Shown: positions 8,597 to 17,966 of the stretch, piece after piece
Layout: the number at the start of each line of letters is the position of its first letter
Position numbering within the stretch: the first letter of the stretch is position 1
NCBI RefSeq assembly: GCF_900141755.1
Contig: NZ_LT670844.1
Location: forward strand, 5,552,501 to 5,616,500
Length of the DNA: 64,000 nucleotides
Source of the DNA: Bradyrhizobium lablabi
Lineage (GTDB): Bacteria; Pseudomonadota; Alphaproteobacteria; Rhizobiales; Xanthobacteraceae
Reading direction: 5' to 3'
Translations under genes and position numbers: made by a program
The notes under the pieces: model-generated
The model's input: the letters and a program-made list of their open reading frames with translations, nothing else
What the model was told of the DNA's origin: nothing
Databases searched by the model: none

Positions 8597-9166
8597 ATGA
8601 GGGGATTGGGATTGGGGTTGATCGTGGCTTGGCTTTCCGCCGGTCAAGCCATCGGCGCCGAGAGCGCGGCCGACGCGATCGAGGCCTTCGGATTGGTCGG
8701 GGTCTGGTCGATCGATTGCTCAAAAGCGCCGATCGCCACATGCGATCCAAAATCCGGTTGCGGCGCCCGAACGACCTATGAAATGCCGCCGTCCAGGGTG
8801 CCGATGATCAAGAACGTCGTCGGCACGCTGATCCCAGGCGTCGGGAAAAGCTTTGAAACGATCATCGAAACGGCCACCCGGATCGCCGACGACAAATTAA
8901 GAATCACTTCGGTGCAGGTAGGGGTGCCCGGCGAAGTGATCAAATTGGCCTGGTTTCGGCAACCCGGCGAACGTTGGGAGACCGTCTTCGTGAAAGCAGG
9001 AAGCAAATACAGGGTTTATTCGGCGCAAAGCGAAGACGGCAGGAAGATTTCCGCGCGAGATGGGTTCATGTACGCGCCGCCACCCGATACAAAATATGAT
9101 GCGATACCGACGAATTGGGTACGCATGGAAAAAGAAACGCCGCTGTTTGAGAGGTGCCCCAACTGA
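8597..9166 (+). CDS. Secreted protein of unknown function
   Basis: 189 aa with a clear signal peptide (hydrophobic MRGLGLGLIVAWLSAG, cut after AIGA near residue 21), so periplasmic or exported. After it come GVWSIDCS and several Cys in SKAPIATCDPKSGCG that could form disulfides. I do not recognise the family; the GxWSxDC opening is common in small secreted rhizobial proteins. The start at 8597 is set by GGAAGGG 6 bases upstream rather than by the ATG at 8582. It follows the reductase operon after 65 bases, perhaps by readthrough. Confidence 0.75.
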   Translation: MRGLGLGLIVAWLSAGQAIGAESAADAIEAFGLVGVWSIDCSKAPIATCDPKSGCGARTTYEMPPSRVPMIKNVVGTLIPGVGKSFETIIETATRIADDKLRITSVQVGVPGEVIKLAWFRQPGERWETVFVKAGSKYRVYSAQSEDGRKISARDGFMYAPPPDTKYDAIPTNWVRMEKETPLFERCPN

Positions 9167-9193
9167 TCGCGAGGCCGGCCGCGCACGGGATTG

Positions 9194-9964
9194 CTAATCA
9201 CTCTCCAGCACGATCGAATGAACATGCCGGCCGTAGTCCGGCTCTTTCAGGTGCACCGAGCGGCGGTAGCTGAAAAACCGCTCGTCGGAATAGGTGTCGG
9301 CGCCGGTGTCGTCGATCATCAGCACGCCGGCATTTTCGAGCCGCATCCGGATGAAGCCGGCGAGATCGAACATCGAATGGCCCTCGCGCGCGGCGGGGAT
9401 GAAGAACATTCCATTTTCCGCGTCGGCCTCCAAAAAACGTTCGACGAATTCGCTGCCGACTTCATACGAGTGTTGGCGGATCAGCGGCCCGATCGCGGCG
9501 ACGATGCCGGTGCGTTCGGCGCCGAGCTTTTCCATGGCGTCGACGGTGGATTCCACAACGCCGGTCAGCGCGCCTTTCCATCCGGCATGCGCGGCACCAA
9601 TGACCCGCGCGCTCGGATCGGCGAGCAGGATCGGGCCGCAGTCGGCCGCGGAGGCGCCGATGGCGAGACCTTCGGTCCGCGTCACGATGGCGTCGGCGAG
9701 CGGCCGCGACGTTCCTTGCCAGGGGCCCGTGGCCACCGCGACATCGGGCGAATGGGTCTGATGCGCGCTGAGAAAACGCGTTTGCTCAACGCCCATCGCC
9801 TCCGCCATCCGGCGGCGGTTTTCCGCAACCTTGGCCGGATCGTCCTTTGAGCCGATGCCACCATTGAGGCTTTGATAGATGCCGTCCGAGACGCCGCCCT
9901 CGCGCGTGAAGAAAGCGTGGCGCAGACCAGGGATGGCTGAGAGCAGCGGGGAAGCCAGTCTCAT
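9194..9964 (-). CDS. pgeF: Multicopper-type laccase-domain protein, YfiH/PgeF family
   Basis: 256 aa. This family (E. coli YfiH, human LACC1) has been given purine nucleoside phosphorylase/adenosine deaminase and peptidoglycan-editing activities. The Zn-binding triad is present: His71 in SAHQTHSP, Cys109 in AADCGPILLAD, His126 in GAAHAGWKG. The ATG overlaps the stop of the upstream methyltransferase by 4 bases (ATGA), so the two are translationally coupled. Third gene of the lgt operon, an order that I believe is common in Rhizobiales. Confidence 0.9.
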   Translation of the reverse strand: MRLASPLLSAIPGLRHAFFTREGGVSDGIYQSLNGGIGSKDDPAKVAENRRRMAEAMGVEQTRFLSAHQTHSPDVAVATGPWQGTSRPLADAIVTRTEGLAIGASAADCGPILLADPSARVIGAAHAGWKGALTGVVESTVDAMEKLGAERTGIVAAIGPLIRQHSYEVGSEFVERFLEADAENGMFFIPAAREGHSMFDLAGFIRMRLENAGVLMIDDTGADTYSDERFFSYRRSVHLKEPDYGRHVHSIVLESD

Positions 9965-11085
9965 GGAAGCTCGGCCTTCGTTTCCTGCTCGTCGGCAAAC
10001 CCCGCCACCGAGGTGAGGTTGGGTTCGGAGACCGCCATTACCTTGAACATCGAGCCCATGCCGCCTCGGCCGGTGCCGATCAGCCGCTTCAGCGCGCTGG
10101 AGATGTCCTCGGAAACCTCGTGCGATGCCTTGGCCATCAGCGTCACCGCGCGGGTTTCGATGCCGAGCCGCTTCAAGAAATCGCCCTGCGGCACCGGGCC
10201 ATGGACGCGCGCACCGATATCCTCGCTGGCGCGCACCAGCGATTGGAAATCGACATGCGCGGTGACGTCGGCCTGGCCGGGATTTTTCAGCGGATCGGCA
10301 AAACTGTGGCGGGCGATGGCCTGGAACGTATCGCCGGCGTCGCTGCGCAAATGGCCGTAGTCGATGATCAGCGCCGCGCCGTCCTGGTCGCGCACCCTGG
10401 AGGCGATCTTCATGATCTCGGCGTCGGGCCGCCACTCGAACACGGCGCCGATCGGGGCCGCGCGCACGAGCGGCGGCAGCAGCACCTCAAAACGGGGGAT
10501 CGGATCAGTGGCGACACCGAACTCCAGCTTGCCGTGGCTGTCGAGCTCCACCACGCGCTCGTGCCAGCCGTTCTCGCGCCTCACCACCTGGTGGACCGGC
10601 AGCACGTCGAAATACTCGTTGGCGAAAATGACCGCGGGACCATCGGGGACGTCATCGATACTGTCGTGCCAGGCGATGTTGCGCACGCCCGACAGCGTCG
10701 ATCTTTGCTTCTCGCGCAGCACCGGGTTGATCTCGACCAGATGGACGCTGAGCGATTGATAGAGCGGCGGCAACACCCGAAGCGCGCGCAGCGCATCCGC
10801 CATCAAGGTGCCGCGGCCGGGTCCGAGTTCGATCAGGCGCAACAGCTGCGGCGAGCCGATCGCCTTCCACACCGAGGCCGCCCACAGCCCGAGCAATTCG
10901 CCGAACATCTGGCTGACTTCGGGCGCGGTGGTGAAATCGCCCTCGCGTCCCAAGGGGTCACGCGAGACGTAGTAACCGAATTTCGGATGCGTCAGGCACA
11001 GCTCCATATAGCGCCAGACCGGCATCGGCCCGGACGTCTTGATCAGCTTCTTGAGCTCGGACTGCAGCGGCGAATATTCGGTCAC
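9961..11085 (-). CDS. SAM-dependent methyltransferase, MidA/NDUFAF7 family
   Basis: 374 aa, starting at GTG. In mitochondria the homologue NDUFAF7 methylates an arginine of the complex I 49-kDa subunit during assembly; the bacterial role is inferred to be similar. Visible: an N-terminal [15 protein letters not shown] segment typical of the family, the dividing [21 protein letters not shown] motif [13 protein letters not shown] (84-95), and [16 protein letters not shown] at 11085 overlaps the lgt stop by 4 bases (GTGA), and its own stop overlaps the next start by 4. Confidence 0.9.
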   Translation of the reverse strand: MTEYSPLQSELKKLIKTSGPMPVWRYMELCLTHPKFGYYVSRDPLGREGDFTTAPEVSQMFGELLGLWAASVWKAIGSPQLLRLIELGPGRGTLMADALRALRVLPPLYQSLSVHLVEINPVLREKQRSTLSGVRNIAWHDSIDDVPDGPAVIFANEYFDVLPVHQVVRRENGWHERVVELDSHGKLEFGVATDPIPRFEVLLPPLVRAAPIGAVFEWRPDAEIMKIASRVRDQDGAALIIDYGHLRSDAGDTFQAIARHSFADPLKNPGQADVTAHVDFQSLVRASEDIGARVHGPVPQGDFLKRLGIETRAVTLMAKASHEVSEDISSALKRLIGTGRGGMGSMFKVMAVSEPNLTSVAGFADEQETKAELP

Positions 11086-11930
11086 GGCCTTCCCTCGGCG
11101 GGTACTTGCTTCGGATGGTTGCGGCGCCATGCCATCACAATAAGGACGGCCCCCGCAATCACCATCGGCACCGACAGCAGCATACCCATGGTCAGGCCGC
11201 CCCACAAAAATCCGAGCTGCGGGTCGGGCTCCCGGAAGCATTCGCCGGTAATGCGGGCCAATCCGTACAGCGCGATAAAACTGCCGAGGATCAGGCCCGG
11301 CCGCCGCAGGGCGCCGAGGCGGATCATCACCGCCAGGATGGTAAACAGCAGGATTCCCTCGAGTCCCGCCTCGTAGAGCTGGCTCGGATGGCGCGGCAGC
11401 GGCCCGCCATTGGGAAATACCATTGCCCAGGGCAGGCTGGGATCGGCCGGCCGGCCCCACAATTCGCTGTTGATGAAATTGGCGAGACGCCCGAGAAACA
11501 GCCCGATCGGCCCGACCGCGGTGGTGATATCGCCGAGCGAGAGGATCGGAAGCTGGTTCTTGCGGCAAAACCAAATCACCGCGGCGACGCAGCCCAGAAA
11601 GCCGCCATGAAACGACATGCCGCCTTTCCAGAGTTCAAAAATCTCGGCGGGATGCGCGACGAAGAACGACAGATTGTAGAACAGCACATAGCCGGTGCGG
11701 CCGCCGAGGATGATCCCGACCGTGACCCAAAGAATAAAATCGTCGAGCTGCGGAAGCGTGATCGGCGCCGGCCCGCCCCATAATTTCTCGTTCTTGAGCA
11801 GCGAGCGCGCGTAAATCCAGCCCAACACGATGCCGCCGATATAGGCCAGCGCATACCAGCGGATCGCGATCGGCCCGATCGCAATCGCGATCGGATCGAA
11901 GACCGGAAAGGCAATGGTCAGGAAAGGCAT
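11082..11930 (-). CDS. lgt: Prolipoprotein diacylglyceryl transferase
   Basis: 282 aa inner-membrane enzyme that attaches diacylglycerol to the lipobox Cys of prolipoproteins, the first step of lipoprotein maturation. About seven hydrophobic segments; the HGG motif (MSFHGGFLG, His108) and the Lgt signature [15 protein letters not shown] (147-161) with the essential Arg, Asn and Glu are present. I start at MPFLTIAFP (11930); an in-frame ATG at 11954 is possible, and neither has a strong ribosome site. First gene of a three-gene coupled operon. Confidence 0.94.
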   Translation of the reverse strand: MPFLTIAFPVFDPIAIAIGPIAIRWYALAYIGGIVLGWIYARSLLKNEKLWGGPAPITLPQLDDFILWVTVGIILGGRTGYVLFYNLSFFVAHPAEIFELWKGGMSFHGGFLGCVAAVIWFCRKNQLPILSLGDITTAVGPIGLFLGRLANFINSELWGRPADPSLPWAMVFPNGGPLPRHPSQLYEAGLEGILLFTILAVMIRLGALRRPGLILGSFIALYGLARITGECFREPDPQLGFLWGGLTMGMLLSVPMVIAGAVLIVMAWRRNHPKQVPAEGRP

Positions 11931-11991
11931 CGATGATCTGCAGGTGCGGACCACGTTCCGGCAATTCTAATGTTGCTCGAAGCGATTTTGG

Positions 11992-12750
11992 CTATTGAGC
12001 AAGCGGTATGCATTTGGCTTCTACCTCTAGGCGTGAGTCTATTTCTATTGTCGCGTAATTGCCCACATCGGGTCTCGGACGGTCCAATGCGGCAACATCT
12101 ATGTATCTTGTACCCTTGAACGTATGGTCTGAGTATTTATGAATATGACCGAAAATGTGCAAAAGCGTTCCAGGTAGTTCCTGGCTCAACCGACTCAGGC
12201 GTTCATGCGTTATGATTATACATTTTTGGGGATCAGTCCCCGCTTCTCTCATAGCGTTGCTGACGCCTTGCCGGTTTAATCTGAGGGCCTCACTCTTCGC
12301 CAGTTGACGCTGTGCGATATATTTTTGGTAGGCTTTAGTCCGCCGAGTTTTGCTAATGGATGGGATATCATTCTTTAGCGCCGCGATAACATCTGCGTTA
12401 TCAGCTTCGATTTGTCGATGAAGCTTTCCGTAGATCGGATTCATCCCCCAGTTTGTGGGGCATCCACTGAAGCCCGTGAAGCTGAGCTTACCTATTTGGA
12501 CCATATTCGAATGAATGAGATGGCAGTTGCGTCCAAAAGACGATTTGTACGTTAGTTCATGGTCCCAATTTCCATAAACATACAGGATTGGGCATTTGAA
12601 CGTGGAAAGAATTTTGAAAAAGTCTGGGGCACTGTTGCTGCCTATGTCGCCAGCAACAACGATTGCGTCGAAGGAGTTTTCTTCTTGCGCTCGCAGCTTC
12701 CTGACGGCCATCAAATTGTGATGAACGTCTGAAAAAGCTAGCAACCTCAT
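11992..12750 (-). CDS. Metallophosphoesterase (calcineurin-like), atypical base composition
   Basis: 252 aa. The dimetal phosphoesterase motifs are all present: SDVHHN (Asp8, His10), GDIGSN (Asp35), GNWDHE (60-65), ITHER and GHIHK. The substrate cannot be told; related YfcE-like enzymes hydrolyse phosphodiesters. The gene is about 45-50% GC by eye, against 62-65% around it, with A/T-ending codons, so it was probably acquired. Yet its ATG overlaps the stop of the upstream dienelactone hydrolase by 4 bases (ATGA), suggesting coupled translation. Confidence 0.87.
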   Translation of the reverse strand: MRLLAFSDVHHNLMAVRKLRAQEENSFDAIVVAGDIGSNSAPDFFKILSTFKCPILYVYGNWDHELTYKSSFGRNCHLIHSNMVQIGKLSFTGFSGCPTNWGMNPIYGKLHRQIEADNADVIAALKNDIPSISKTRRTKAYQKYIAQRQLAKSEALRLNRQGVSNAMREAGTDPQKCIIITHERLSRLSQELPGTLLHIFGHIHKYSDHTFKGTRYIDVAALDRPRPDVGNYATIEIDSRLEVEAKCIPLAQ

Positions 12751-13493
12751 TCGTGTCTCGACAGATTGCGGCGATAGAGCGCCAACAGCCGTTCCCAGTG
12801 CCGCTCGGCGGCGTCGCGGTGGTAAACCGGGCGTTTTGGGAATGCAAAACCGTGATGGGTGCCGGGATAGATCTCGACCTCGGCTTTGGCATCGCCGTCC
12901 TTCATTCCCTGCTTTACCTTCTCGATGATCTCCATCGGCGCGTAAACATCGGTTTCCGCGCAGCCGAAATAGAGCTCGGCTTTTGTCTTCTTTCCGGCGA
13001 GATGCGGGCTGTCGGGCTGGTCGGTCGCCAGATGCGTTCCATAGATCGAGGCGGCGGCTTTTACCCGCTCCGGAAAATGCGTCGCCGCGTTGATCGCATA
13101 GCGCCCGCTCATGCAGTAGCCGACGGCGCCGACAATGTTCGCGCGCGCCGCCGGTTGGCTATCGGCGTAAGCGAGCAGCGCGCGCGTGTCCTCCATCACC
13201 AAGGGAATATTGATCGAGTTCATGTATCCGAACATGCGCTTGCGCTCGGGCGCTTCCGGGTCCGGAGGGATAGGCCCGAGTTCCATCACGCCGGAGCGGT
13301 AATACAGGTTCGGCAGCATCACGTAATAGCCCGACGTGGCGAGCCGCCGCGCCATGTCGCGCAGTTCCTCGCGGATCGCCGGCGCGTCCATGTAGAAGAT
13401 GATGACGGGAAAGGGTCCGCCGCGCTCGGGATGGCTGATGAAGGTGGTGGTGTGGCCGTCCTTGGTCGGAATTTCGATCTGCTGGTCGATCAT
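12747..13493 (-). CDS. Dienelactone hydrolase family protein
   Basis: 248 aa alpha/beta hydrolase. Nucleophile Cys127 in GYCMSG, acid Asp182 and base His214 in GTHHGFAF form the usual Cys-Asp-His triad. True dienelactone hydrolase converts dienelactone to maleylacetate in chloroaromatic breakdown, but many members act on other esters, so the substrate is open. The start at 13493 follows GAGAAG; the open frame runs 180 bases further upstream through a tandem repeat that I regard as non-coding. Coupled by a 4-base overlap to the metallophosphoesterase. Confidence 0.88.
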   Translation of the reverse strand: MIDQQIEIPTKDGHTTTFISHPERGGPFPVIIFYMDAPAIREELRDMARRLATSGYYVMLPNLYYRSGVMELGPIPPDPEAPERKRMFGYMNSINIPLVMEDTRALLAYADSQPAARANIVGAVGYCMSGRYAINAATHFPERVKAAASIYGTHLATDQPDSPHLAGKKTKAELYFGCAETDVYAPMEIIEKVKQGMKDGDAKAEVEIYPGTHHGFAFPKRPVYHRDAAERHWERLLALYRRNLSRHE

Positions 13494-13591
13494 GGCGTTT
13501 CTTCTCGCTTGGCTGTTTCCCAGTGTTTTTGCGTTGGCACCGATACGATTGCAAGGAAACCGGAGCATGACAAGGCAACGGGCCTTTTGGT

Positions 13592-13648
13592 GGCCAAGTC
13601 CGGTGGGGCCAAGTCCGGTGGGGCCAAGTCCGGTGAGGCCAAGTCCGG
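13592..13648. repeat. 15-bp direct tandem repeat, 3.8 copies
   Basis: Unit GGCCAAGTCCGGTGG at 13592, 13607, 13622 (last base changed) and a partial at 13637. It lies about 100 bases upstream of the dienelactone hydrolase start and 70 bases upstream of the divergent UbiK-like gene. Confidence 0.9.
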
Positions 13649-13716
13649 CCTTGAACCGCGCCGCCGGGATCGCCATTGTCTAGCTGCCAGCGCGCAGGGA
13701 AGCGGAGAATTTTGAG

Positions 13717-14010
13717 ATGACCCAGACCAGCAATCGGTTCTTCGACGAGATCGGGCGCCTGATGAACGACGCCGCCGGCGCCGCCCAGGGTGTCAAGCGC
13801 GAGGTCGACACGGTGGTCCGCAATCAGGCCGAAAAAATCCTGCGCGACCTCGACGTCGTCAAGCGCGAGGAATTCGAGGCGGTCAAGGACATGGCCCGGC
13901 TGGCGCGCGAGGAAAACGAGGCGCTGAAGGCGCGGATCGCGGCACTTGAGGCCAAACTCGGCGTCTCGCCGACGGCACCGGATGCTGGCAGCCTGAAGAC
14001 GGGCGGCTGA
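13717..14010 (+). CDS. UbiK/BMFP accessory factor family protein
   Basis: 97 aa, mostly helical and coiled-coil. UbiK-type proteins (earlier called membrane fusogenic or BMFP proteins) assist the ubiquinone-biosynthesis complex. The family pattern is seen: N-terminal amphipathic NRFFDEIGRLMNDAAGAAQG, then VKREEFEAVKDMARLAREEN (position 50-70) and a heptad C-terminus EALKARIAALEAKLG. Its stop is 15 bases before the next start on the same strand. Confidence 0.85.
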   Translation: MTQTSNRFFDEIGRLMNDAAGAAQGVKREVDTVVRNQAEKILRDLDVVKREEFEAVKDMARLAREENEALKARIAALEAKLGVSPTAPDAGSLKTGG

Positions 14011-14025
14011 TCGCCTTCGCTCGAG

Positions 14026-14628
14026 ATGGGAAAAGCCAGCAGCTGTGATCTACCAATCATCGCCTTCCAATCGCGACAGGCATGGGACGCGTGGCTGACC
14101 GCACAGCCAGCCCGGTCGAAGGGCCTGTGGCTGAAGCTCGCGAAGAAGTCATCCGGGGTAGCAAGTGTCTCAAGACAGGAGGCGGTCGATACGGCGCTTT
14201 GCTATGGCTGGATCGATGGCCAGCTTGACAGTTTCGACGACAAATATTGGCTGATCCGCTTCACCCCGCGTCAGCCCAGGAGCATATGGTCGGAGAAAAA
14301 CCGCGCCCGGGCGCTTGAGCTGATCGAACTGGGGCGGATGCGGCCGGCGGGATTGAACGAAATCGAACGCGCCAAAAAGGATGGGCGCTGGAGCGCCGCC
14401 TACGCGGGGCAAAGCACGGCCCAGGTTCCCGATGATCTCCGCGCCGCCCTGGAGAAAAGAGGTAAGGCAAAGAAATTCTTCGAAACGCTCGACAGCAGGA
14501 ATCGCTACGCGATCCTGCATCGTATCCACAACGCCAAAAAGACCGAGACGCGGATCGCCCGTATCGAGAAATTCGTCACGATGCTGGCGGAGGGCAAGAC
14601 CATCTACCCGTTGAAATCCAGCCTTTGA
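14026..14628 (+). CDS. YdeI/OmpD-associated family protein
   Basis: 200 aa cytoplasmic protein of the YdeI family (sometimes called bacteriocin-protection family). Typical features: AWDAWLTAQPARSKGLWLKL near the N-terminus, ALCYGWIDGQ (about 57-66), RFTPRQPRSIWSEKNRARA and a Lys-rich C-terminus with FFETLDSRNRYAILHRI. Its biochemical role is unclear. Probably co-transcribed with the UbiK-like gene. Confidence 0.85.
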   Translation: MGKASSCDLPIIAFQSRQAWDAWLTAQPARSKGLWLKLAKKSSGVASVSRQEAVDTALCYGWIDGQLDSFDDKYWLIRFTPRQPRSIWSEKNRARALELIELGRMRPAGLNEIERAKKDGRWSAAYAGQSTAQVPDDLRAALEKRGKAKKFFETLDSRNRYAILHRIHNAKKTETRIARIEKFVTMLAEGKTIYPLKSSL

Positions 14629-14637
14629 GGGAGCCTC

Positions 14638-14657
14638 GGCCGGGGGCGAGCCCGGCC
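14638..14657 (+). terminator. GC-rich hairpin after ydeI-like gene
   Basis: GGCCGGG-GGCGAG-CCCGGCC, a perfect 7-bp stem 10 bases after the stop codon. There is no T run, so it is a stem of uncertain terminating power. Confidence 0.35.
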
Positions 14658-14715
14658 GTGACGAAATTTGAGGGCCGTAGCCCCCAAATCCCCTCAGAAA
14701 AATCCCCGCATTTCC

Positions 14716-14744
14716 TTGTCATTTCCGCACTTTGCGGCTAGAAC
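14716..14744 (+). promoter_or_regulatory. Alphaproteobacterial housekeeping-type promoter for rplY
   Basis: TTGTCAT at 14716-14722, 14 bases, then GCTAGAAC at 14737-14744, an exact match to the Caulobacter -10 pattern GCTANAWC. It lies about 100 bases upstream of the rplY start, leaving a long 5' leader. Confidence 0.55.
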
Positions 14745-14845
14745 GCCGCCACGTCCGCAGCCCCCGCACCCCTGGAGGCTTGCTGTGGAGTGGAAACGGG
14801 CCGCGATGCGGCCCATAACTTTTTAGAAAACAAGGACTTAAGCGA

Positions 14846-15616
14846 ATGGCGACCGTCAAGGAATTGAAGGCGACCGCACGTCCGAAGAGCGGCAAGGGGG
14901 CCGCCCGGGCAGAGCGTCGCGCCGGGAGAGTGCCCGGAGTGATCTATGGTAACAACCAGCCCCCCACGACCATTTCGGTCGACGATGCCGAGTTGCGCCA
15001 GCGCATCCTGGCCGGCCGGTTCCTGACCACGATTTACGACATCGATCTGGAGGGCAAGAAGCACCGCGTGATTCCGCGCGACTTCCATCTCGATCCGGTG
15101 CGCGATTTTCCGATCCATGTGGATTTCATGCGGCTCGGCGAAGGCGCCACCATCCGGGTCAGCGTTCCCCTGCACATCATGAATGCGGAAACTGCGCCGG
15201 GCGTGAAGCGCGGCGGCACCGTCAACATCGTCACCCACACCATCGATCTGGAGTGCTCGGTCGACAACATTCCGCAATATGTCGACGCCGACGTCAGCGG
15301 TCTGGAAATCAGCTACTCGCTGCATCTGTCCGACATCAAGCTGCCGCCGGGCGTGAAGGCGCTGTTGCGTGAAGACGTGACGCTGGTGACCATCGTGCCG
15401 CCGTCCGGCTACGCCGAAGAAATGAAGGCCGCTGCGGCTGCCGCCGCGGCCGGTCCGGCCGCAGCTGCGGTGCCCGGTGCGGCGGCTCCGGCGGCCGGCG
15501 CCGCTGGCGCTGCACCGGCCGCGCCCGCGGCAGGGGCTGCGGCTCCCGCGGCCGGTGCGAAGGCTCCGGCGGCTGGCGCCAAGGCGCCCGCCGGCGGTGG
15601 CGACAAGAAGAAGTAA
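14846..15616 (+). CDS. rplY: 50S ribosomal protein L25/general stress protein Ctc
   Basis: 256 aa. Binds 5S rRNA in the large ribosomal subunit; this is the long two-domain CTC form, with the L25 RNA-binding domain at about 1-95 (VPGVIYGNNQPP, HVDFMRL) and the TL5-like beta domain to about 190. The last 60-65 residues are an Ala/Pro/Gly-rich tail ending in GGGDKKK, longer and lower in complexity than usual. AAGGA lies upstream of the ATG. Followed by pth after 21 bases, the usual gene order. Confidence 0.96.
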   Translation: MATVKELKATARPKSGKGAARAERRAGRVPGVIYGNNQPPTTISVDDAELRQRILAGRFLTTIYDIDLEGKKHRVIPRDFHLDPVRDFPIHVDFMRLGEGATIRVSVPLHIMNAETAPGVKRGGTVNIVTHTIDLECSVDNIPQYVDADVSGLEISYSLHLSDIKLPPGVKALLREDVTLVTIVPPSGYAEEMKAAAAAAAAGPAAAAVPGAAAPAAGAAGAAPAAPAAGAAAPAAGAKAPAAGAKAPAGGGDKKK

Positions 15617-15637
15617 TCGAGCGCGGGATGCCGCGTC

Positions 15638-16243
15638 ATGCGACTTTTCGTTGGCCTCGGCAATCCCGGCGCGAAATACGCCAATAACCGGCACAATATC
15701 GGCTTCATGGCCGTCGATGAGATCGCGCGGCGTCATGGTTTTGCACCCTGGCGCCGCCGCTTTCAGGGCGCGACCGCGGAAGGCGCGCTCGATCATGAGC
15801 GGGTGGTATTGCTGCGCCCGGCGACCTTCATGAATGATTCCGGGCGTGCGGTGCAGGAGGCCGCGAACTTCTTCAAGCTCGCGGCCGGCGAGATCACCGT
15901 GTTTCAGGATGAACTTGAACTGCCGGCTGCCAAGGTGCGGGTCAAAGTCGGCGGCGGCATTGCCGGCCATAACGGGCTTCGTTCGGTGTCGTCGCATATC
16001 GGCAACGATTATCGCCGGGTGCGGATCGGGATCGGCCATCCCGGCATCAAGGAACTGGTGCACGGCCACGTGCTGTCCGACTTCGCCAAGGATGATCGCG
16101 CCTGGGTCGAAGCGTTGCTCGAAGCGATCGCCGATAACGCCGGACTGCTCGCCACGGGTCGCGACTCGACGTTTGCGAACAAGGTGCATCTGGCGATGCA
16201 GGCCAAGGGATTTTTCGACAAGGACGACGGCAGCGCGCCTTAA
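15638..16243 (+). CDS. pth: Peptidyl-tRNA hydrolase
   Basis: 201 aa, normal length. Recycles peptidyl-tRNA dropped from ribosomes. Active-site features: [19 protein letters not shown] with Asn10 and the catalytic His19, PATFMNDSG with the conserved Asn, the acidic FQDELELP, and [12 protein letters not shown]. Co-transcribed with rplY. Confidence 0.96.
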   Translation: MRLFVGLGNPGAKYANNRHNIGFMAVDEIARRHGFAPWRRRFQGATAEGALDHERVVLLRPATFMNDSGRAVQEAANFFKLAAGEITVFQDELELPAAKVRVKVGGGIAGHNGLRSVSSHIGNDYRRVRIGIGHPGIKELVHGHVLSDFAKDDRAWVEALLEAIADNAGLLATGRDSTFANKVHLAMQAKGFFDKDDGSAP

Positions 16244-16272
16244 CGCGCCGGTTACGACGAACGTCTCGTTTT

Positions 16273-16400
16273 CGTCATGCCCGGCCTTGTGCCGGGCATC
16301 CACGTCTTCCTTGCGGCTGGAAGAAACAAGACGTGGATGGGCGGGACACAGGCGAGCGGAAGCGACGCCGTCCTTCGGACGGCTATGCCCGGCCATGACG
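16273..16400. repeat. REP-B palindromic repeat
   Basis: CGTCATGCCCGGCCTTGTGC ... CCCGGCCATGACG. It contains the block GGAAGCGACGCCGTCCTTCG, which also occurs at 24798 (same strand) and, inverted, near 21309, so the repeats are mosaics of shared modules. Confidence 0.8.
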
Positions 16401-16422
16401 AAGATAGAATGTTGAGGATAAG

Positions 16423-17520
16423 ATGGGATTCAAATGCGGTATCGTCGGATTGCCCAATGTCGGCAAGTCGACGCTGTTCAATGCGCTGACGGAGACGGCG
16501 GCTGCGCAAGCGGCGAACTATCCGTTCTGCACCATCGAGCCGAATGTCGGTGAGGTCGCGGTGCCCGACCCCAGGCTCGACAAGCTCGCGGCGATCGCCA
16601 AATCCGCGCAGATCATCCCGACCCGCCTGACCTTTGTCGATATCGCAGGTCTTGTGCGCGGCGCCTCGAAGGGCGAGGGCCTCGGCAACCAGTTTCTCGC
16701 CACTATCCGCGAGGTCGATGCGGTCGCACATGTGGTGAGGTGTTTTGAGGATTCCGACATCACCCATGTCGAAGGCAAGATCGCGCCGCTGGCCGACATC
16801 GAAACTATCGAGACCGAGCTGATGCTCGCCGATCTCGACAGCCTCGAGAAGCGCATCGACAATTTGACCAAGAAGGCAAAGGGCAACGACAAGGAGGCAA
16901 AAGAACAGCTCGACCTCGTCAACCGCGCGCTGGTGCTGCTGCGCGAGGGCAAGCCGGCGCGGTTCTTGGAACGCAAGCCGGAGGAAGAGCGCGCCTTCGG
17001 CATGCTCGGGCTGTTGACCTCAAAGCCCGTGCTGTACGTCTGCAATGTCGAGGAAGCTTCCGCCGCCAAGGGCAACAAATTTTCCGAGGCCGTTGCAGTT
17101 CGCGCCAAGGAGGAGGGCGCGGTGGCGGTGACCATCTCGGCCAAGATCGAATCGGAGATTGCAACCCTGTCGCGCGAGGAGCGCACCGAGTTTCTCGACA
17201 CGCTGGGGCTGGAGGAAGCCGGGCTCGACCGGCTGATCCGCGCCGGCTATCAACTCCTCGACCTCATCACCTATTTCACCGTTGGGCCGAAAGAGGCGCG
17301 GGCCTGGACCATTCACCGCGGTACCAAGGCGCCCGCCGCCGCCGGGGTCATCCATACCGATTTCGAAAAAGGTTTTATTCGCGCCGAGACCATTGCGTAT
17401 GCCGACTACGTTGCCCTCGGCGGCGAAGCGGGCGCCCGCGACGCCGGCAGGTTGCGGCTGGAAGGCAAGGAATATGTGGTCGCCGACGGCGACGTCATGC
17501 ATTTCCGGTTCAATAATTGA
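16423..17520 (+). CDS. ychF: Redox-regulated ribosome-associated ATPase YchF
   Basis: 365 aa Obg-like P-loop ATPase (OLA1 in eukaryotes). G1 loop GLPNVGKST (8-16), G3 [16 protein letters not shown], then a coiled coil (about 130-165) and the C-terminal TGS-type domain ([13 protein letters not shown] ... [16 protein letters not shown]). Length and order are normal. It lies behind a REP-B repeat downstream of pth, the common rplY-pth-ychF order. Confidence 0.97.
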   Translation: MGFKCGIVGLPNVGKSTLFNALTETAAAQAANYPFCTIEPNVGEVAVPDPRLDKLAAIAKSAQIIPTRLTFVDIAGLVRGASKGEGLGNQFLATIREVDAVAHVVRCFEDSDITHVEGKIAPLADIETIETELMLADLDSLEKRIDNLTKKAKGNDKEAKEQLDLVNRALVLLREGKPARFLERKPEEERAFGMLGLLTSKPVLYVCNVEEASAAKGNKFSEAVAVRAKEEGAVAVTISAKIESEIATLSREERTEFLDTLGLEEAGLDRLIRAGYQLLDLITYFTVGPKEARAWTIHRGTKAPAAAGVIHTDFEKGFIRAETIAYADYVALGGEAGARDAGRLRLEGKEYVVADGDVMHFRFNN

Positions 17521-17546
17521 CCGTTATCGGCCCCGCCGCCAACCAC

Positions 17547-17663
17547 CGTAATTGCAAGGAGCGCAGCGACGAAGCAATCCAGCTTTCGTCCCTTACGATG
17601 GATTGCTTCGCGGAGCCTGTCACCGGGCGACGCTTTGCGCCGACCCGTTGGCTCGCAATGACG
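17547..17663. repeat. REP-A palindromic repeat, long form
   Basis: CGTAATTGCAAGGAGCGCAG ... GGAGCCTGTCACCGGGC insert ... CTCGCAATGACGG. It lies between the convergent ychF and DUF4282 genes. Confidence 0.85.
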
Positions 17664-17672
17664 GGGAGGCCC

Positions 17673-17966
17673 CTAATGGCCCGAGCCCTGGTCGCGGATC
17701 GCGCCGAGGTGCTCGTTGATGCGAAACACGATCAGGATCAATTCCGCGGCGATGCGCGAGAAGATGACCCCGACCACTACGCTGGCGATCGAGGACAACA
17801 GCAGGATGAATCCACCGAACGGGCTGATCGCCATCGCGGCCAATCCCGAAAAGATGCCGGAGATGCCGAACAGGCAGATCAGCGCGATCACCAGCCAGTA
17901 AAAGGTCTTGATGATGGTCGGCGTGATAAAGCGGTCCCACTGAAACAGATCCCGAAATTCAAACAT
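17673..17966 (-). CDS. DUF4282 domain-containing membrane protein
   Basis: 97 aa, two transmembrane helices (about 21-50 and 52-80) followed by the short cytosolic end IVFRINEHLGAIRDQ typical of DUF4282. The starting segment FRDLFQWDRFITPTIIKTFY is also characteristic. Function unknown. Single gene, convergent with ychF. Confidence 0.9.
   Translation of the reverse strand: MFEFRDLFQWDRFITPTIIKTFYWLVIALICLFGISGIFSGLAAMAISPFGGFILLLSSIASVVVGVIFSRIAAELILIVFRINEHLGAIRDQGSGH

Noticed and set aside
12747..13676. Start of the dienelactone hydrolase at 13676
   Set aside because: This would translate the 15-bp tandem repeat into a Gly/Leu/Thr repeat; the start at 13493 has a ribosome site and matches family length.
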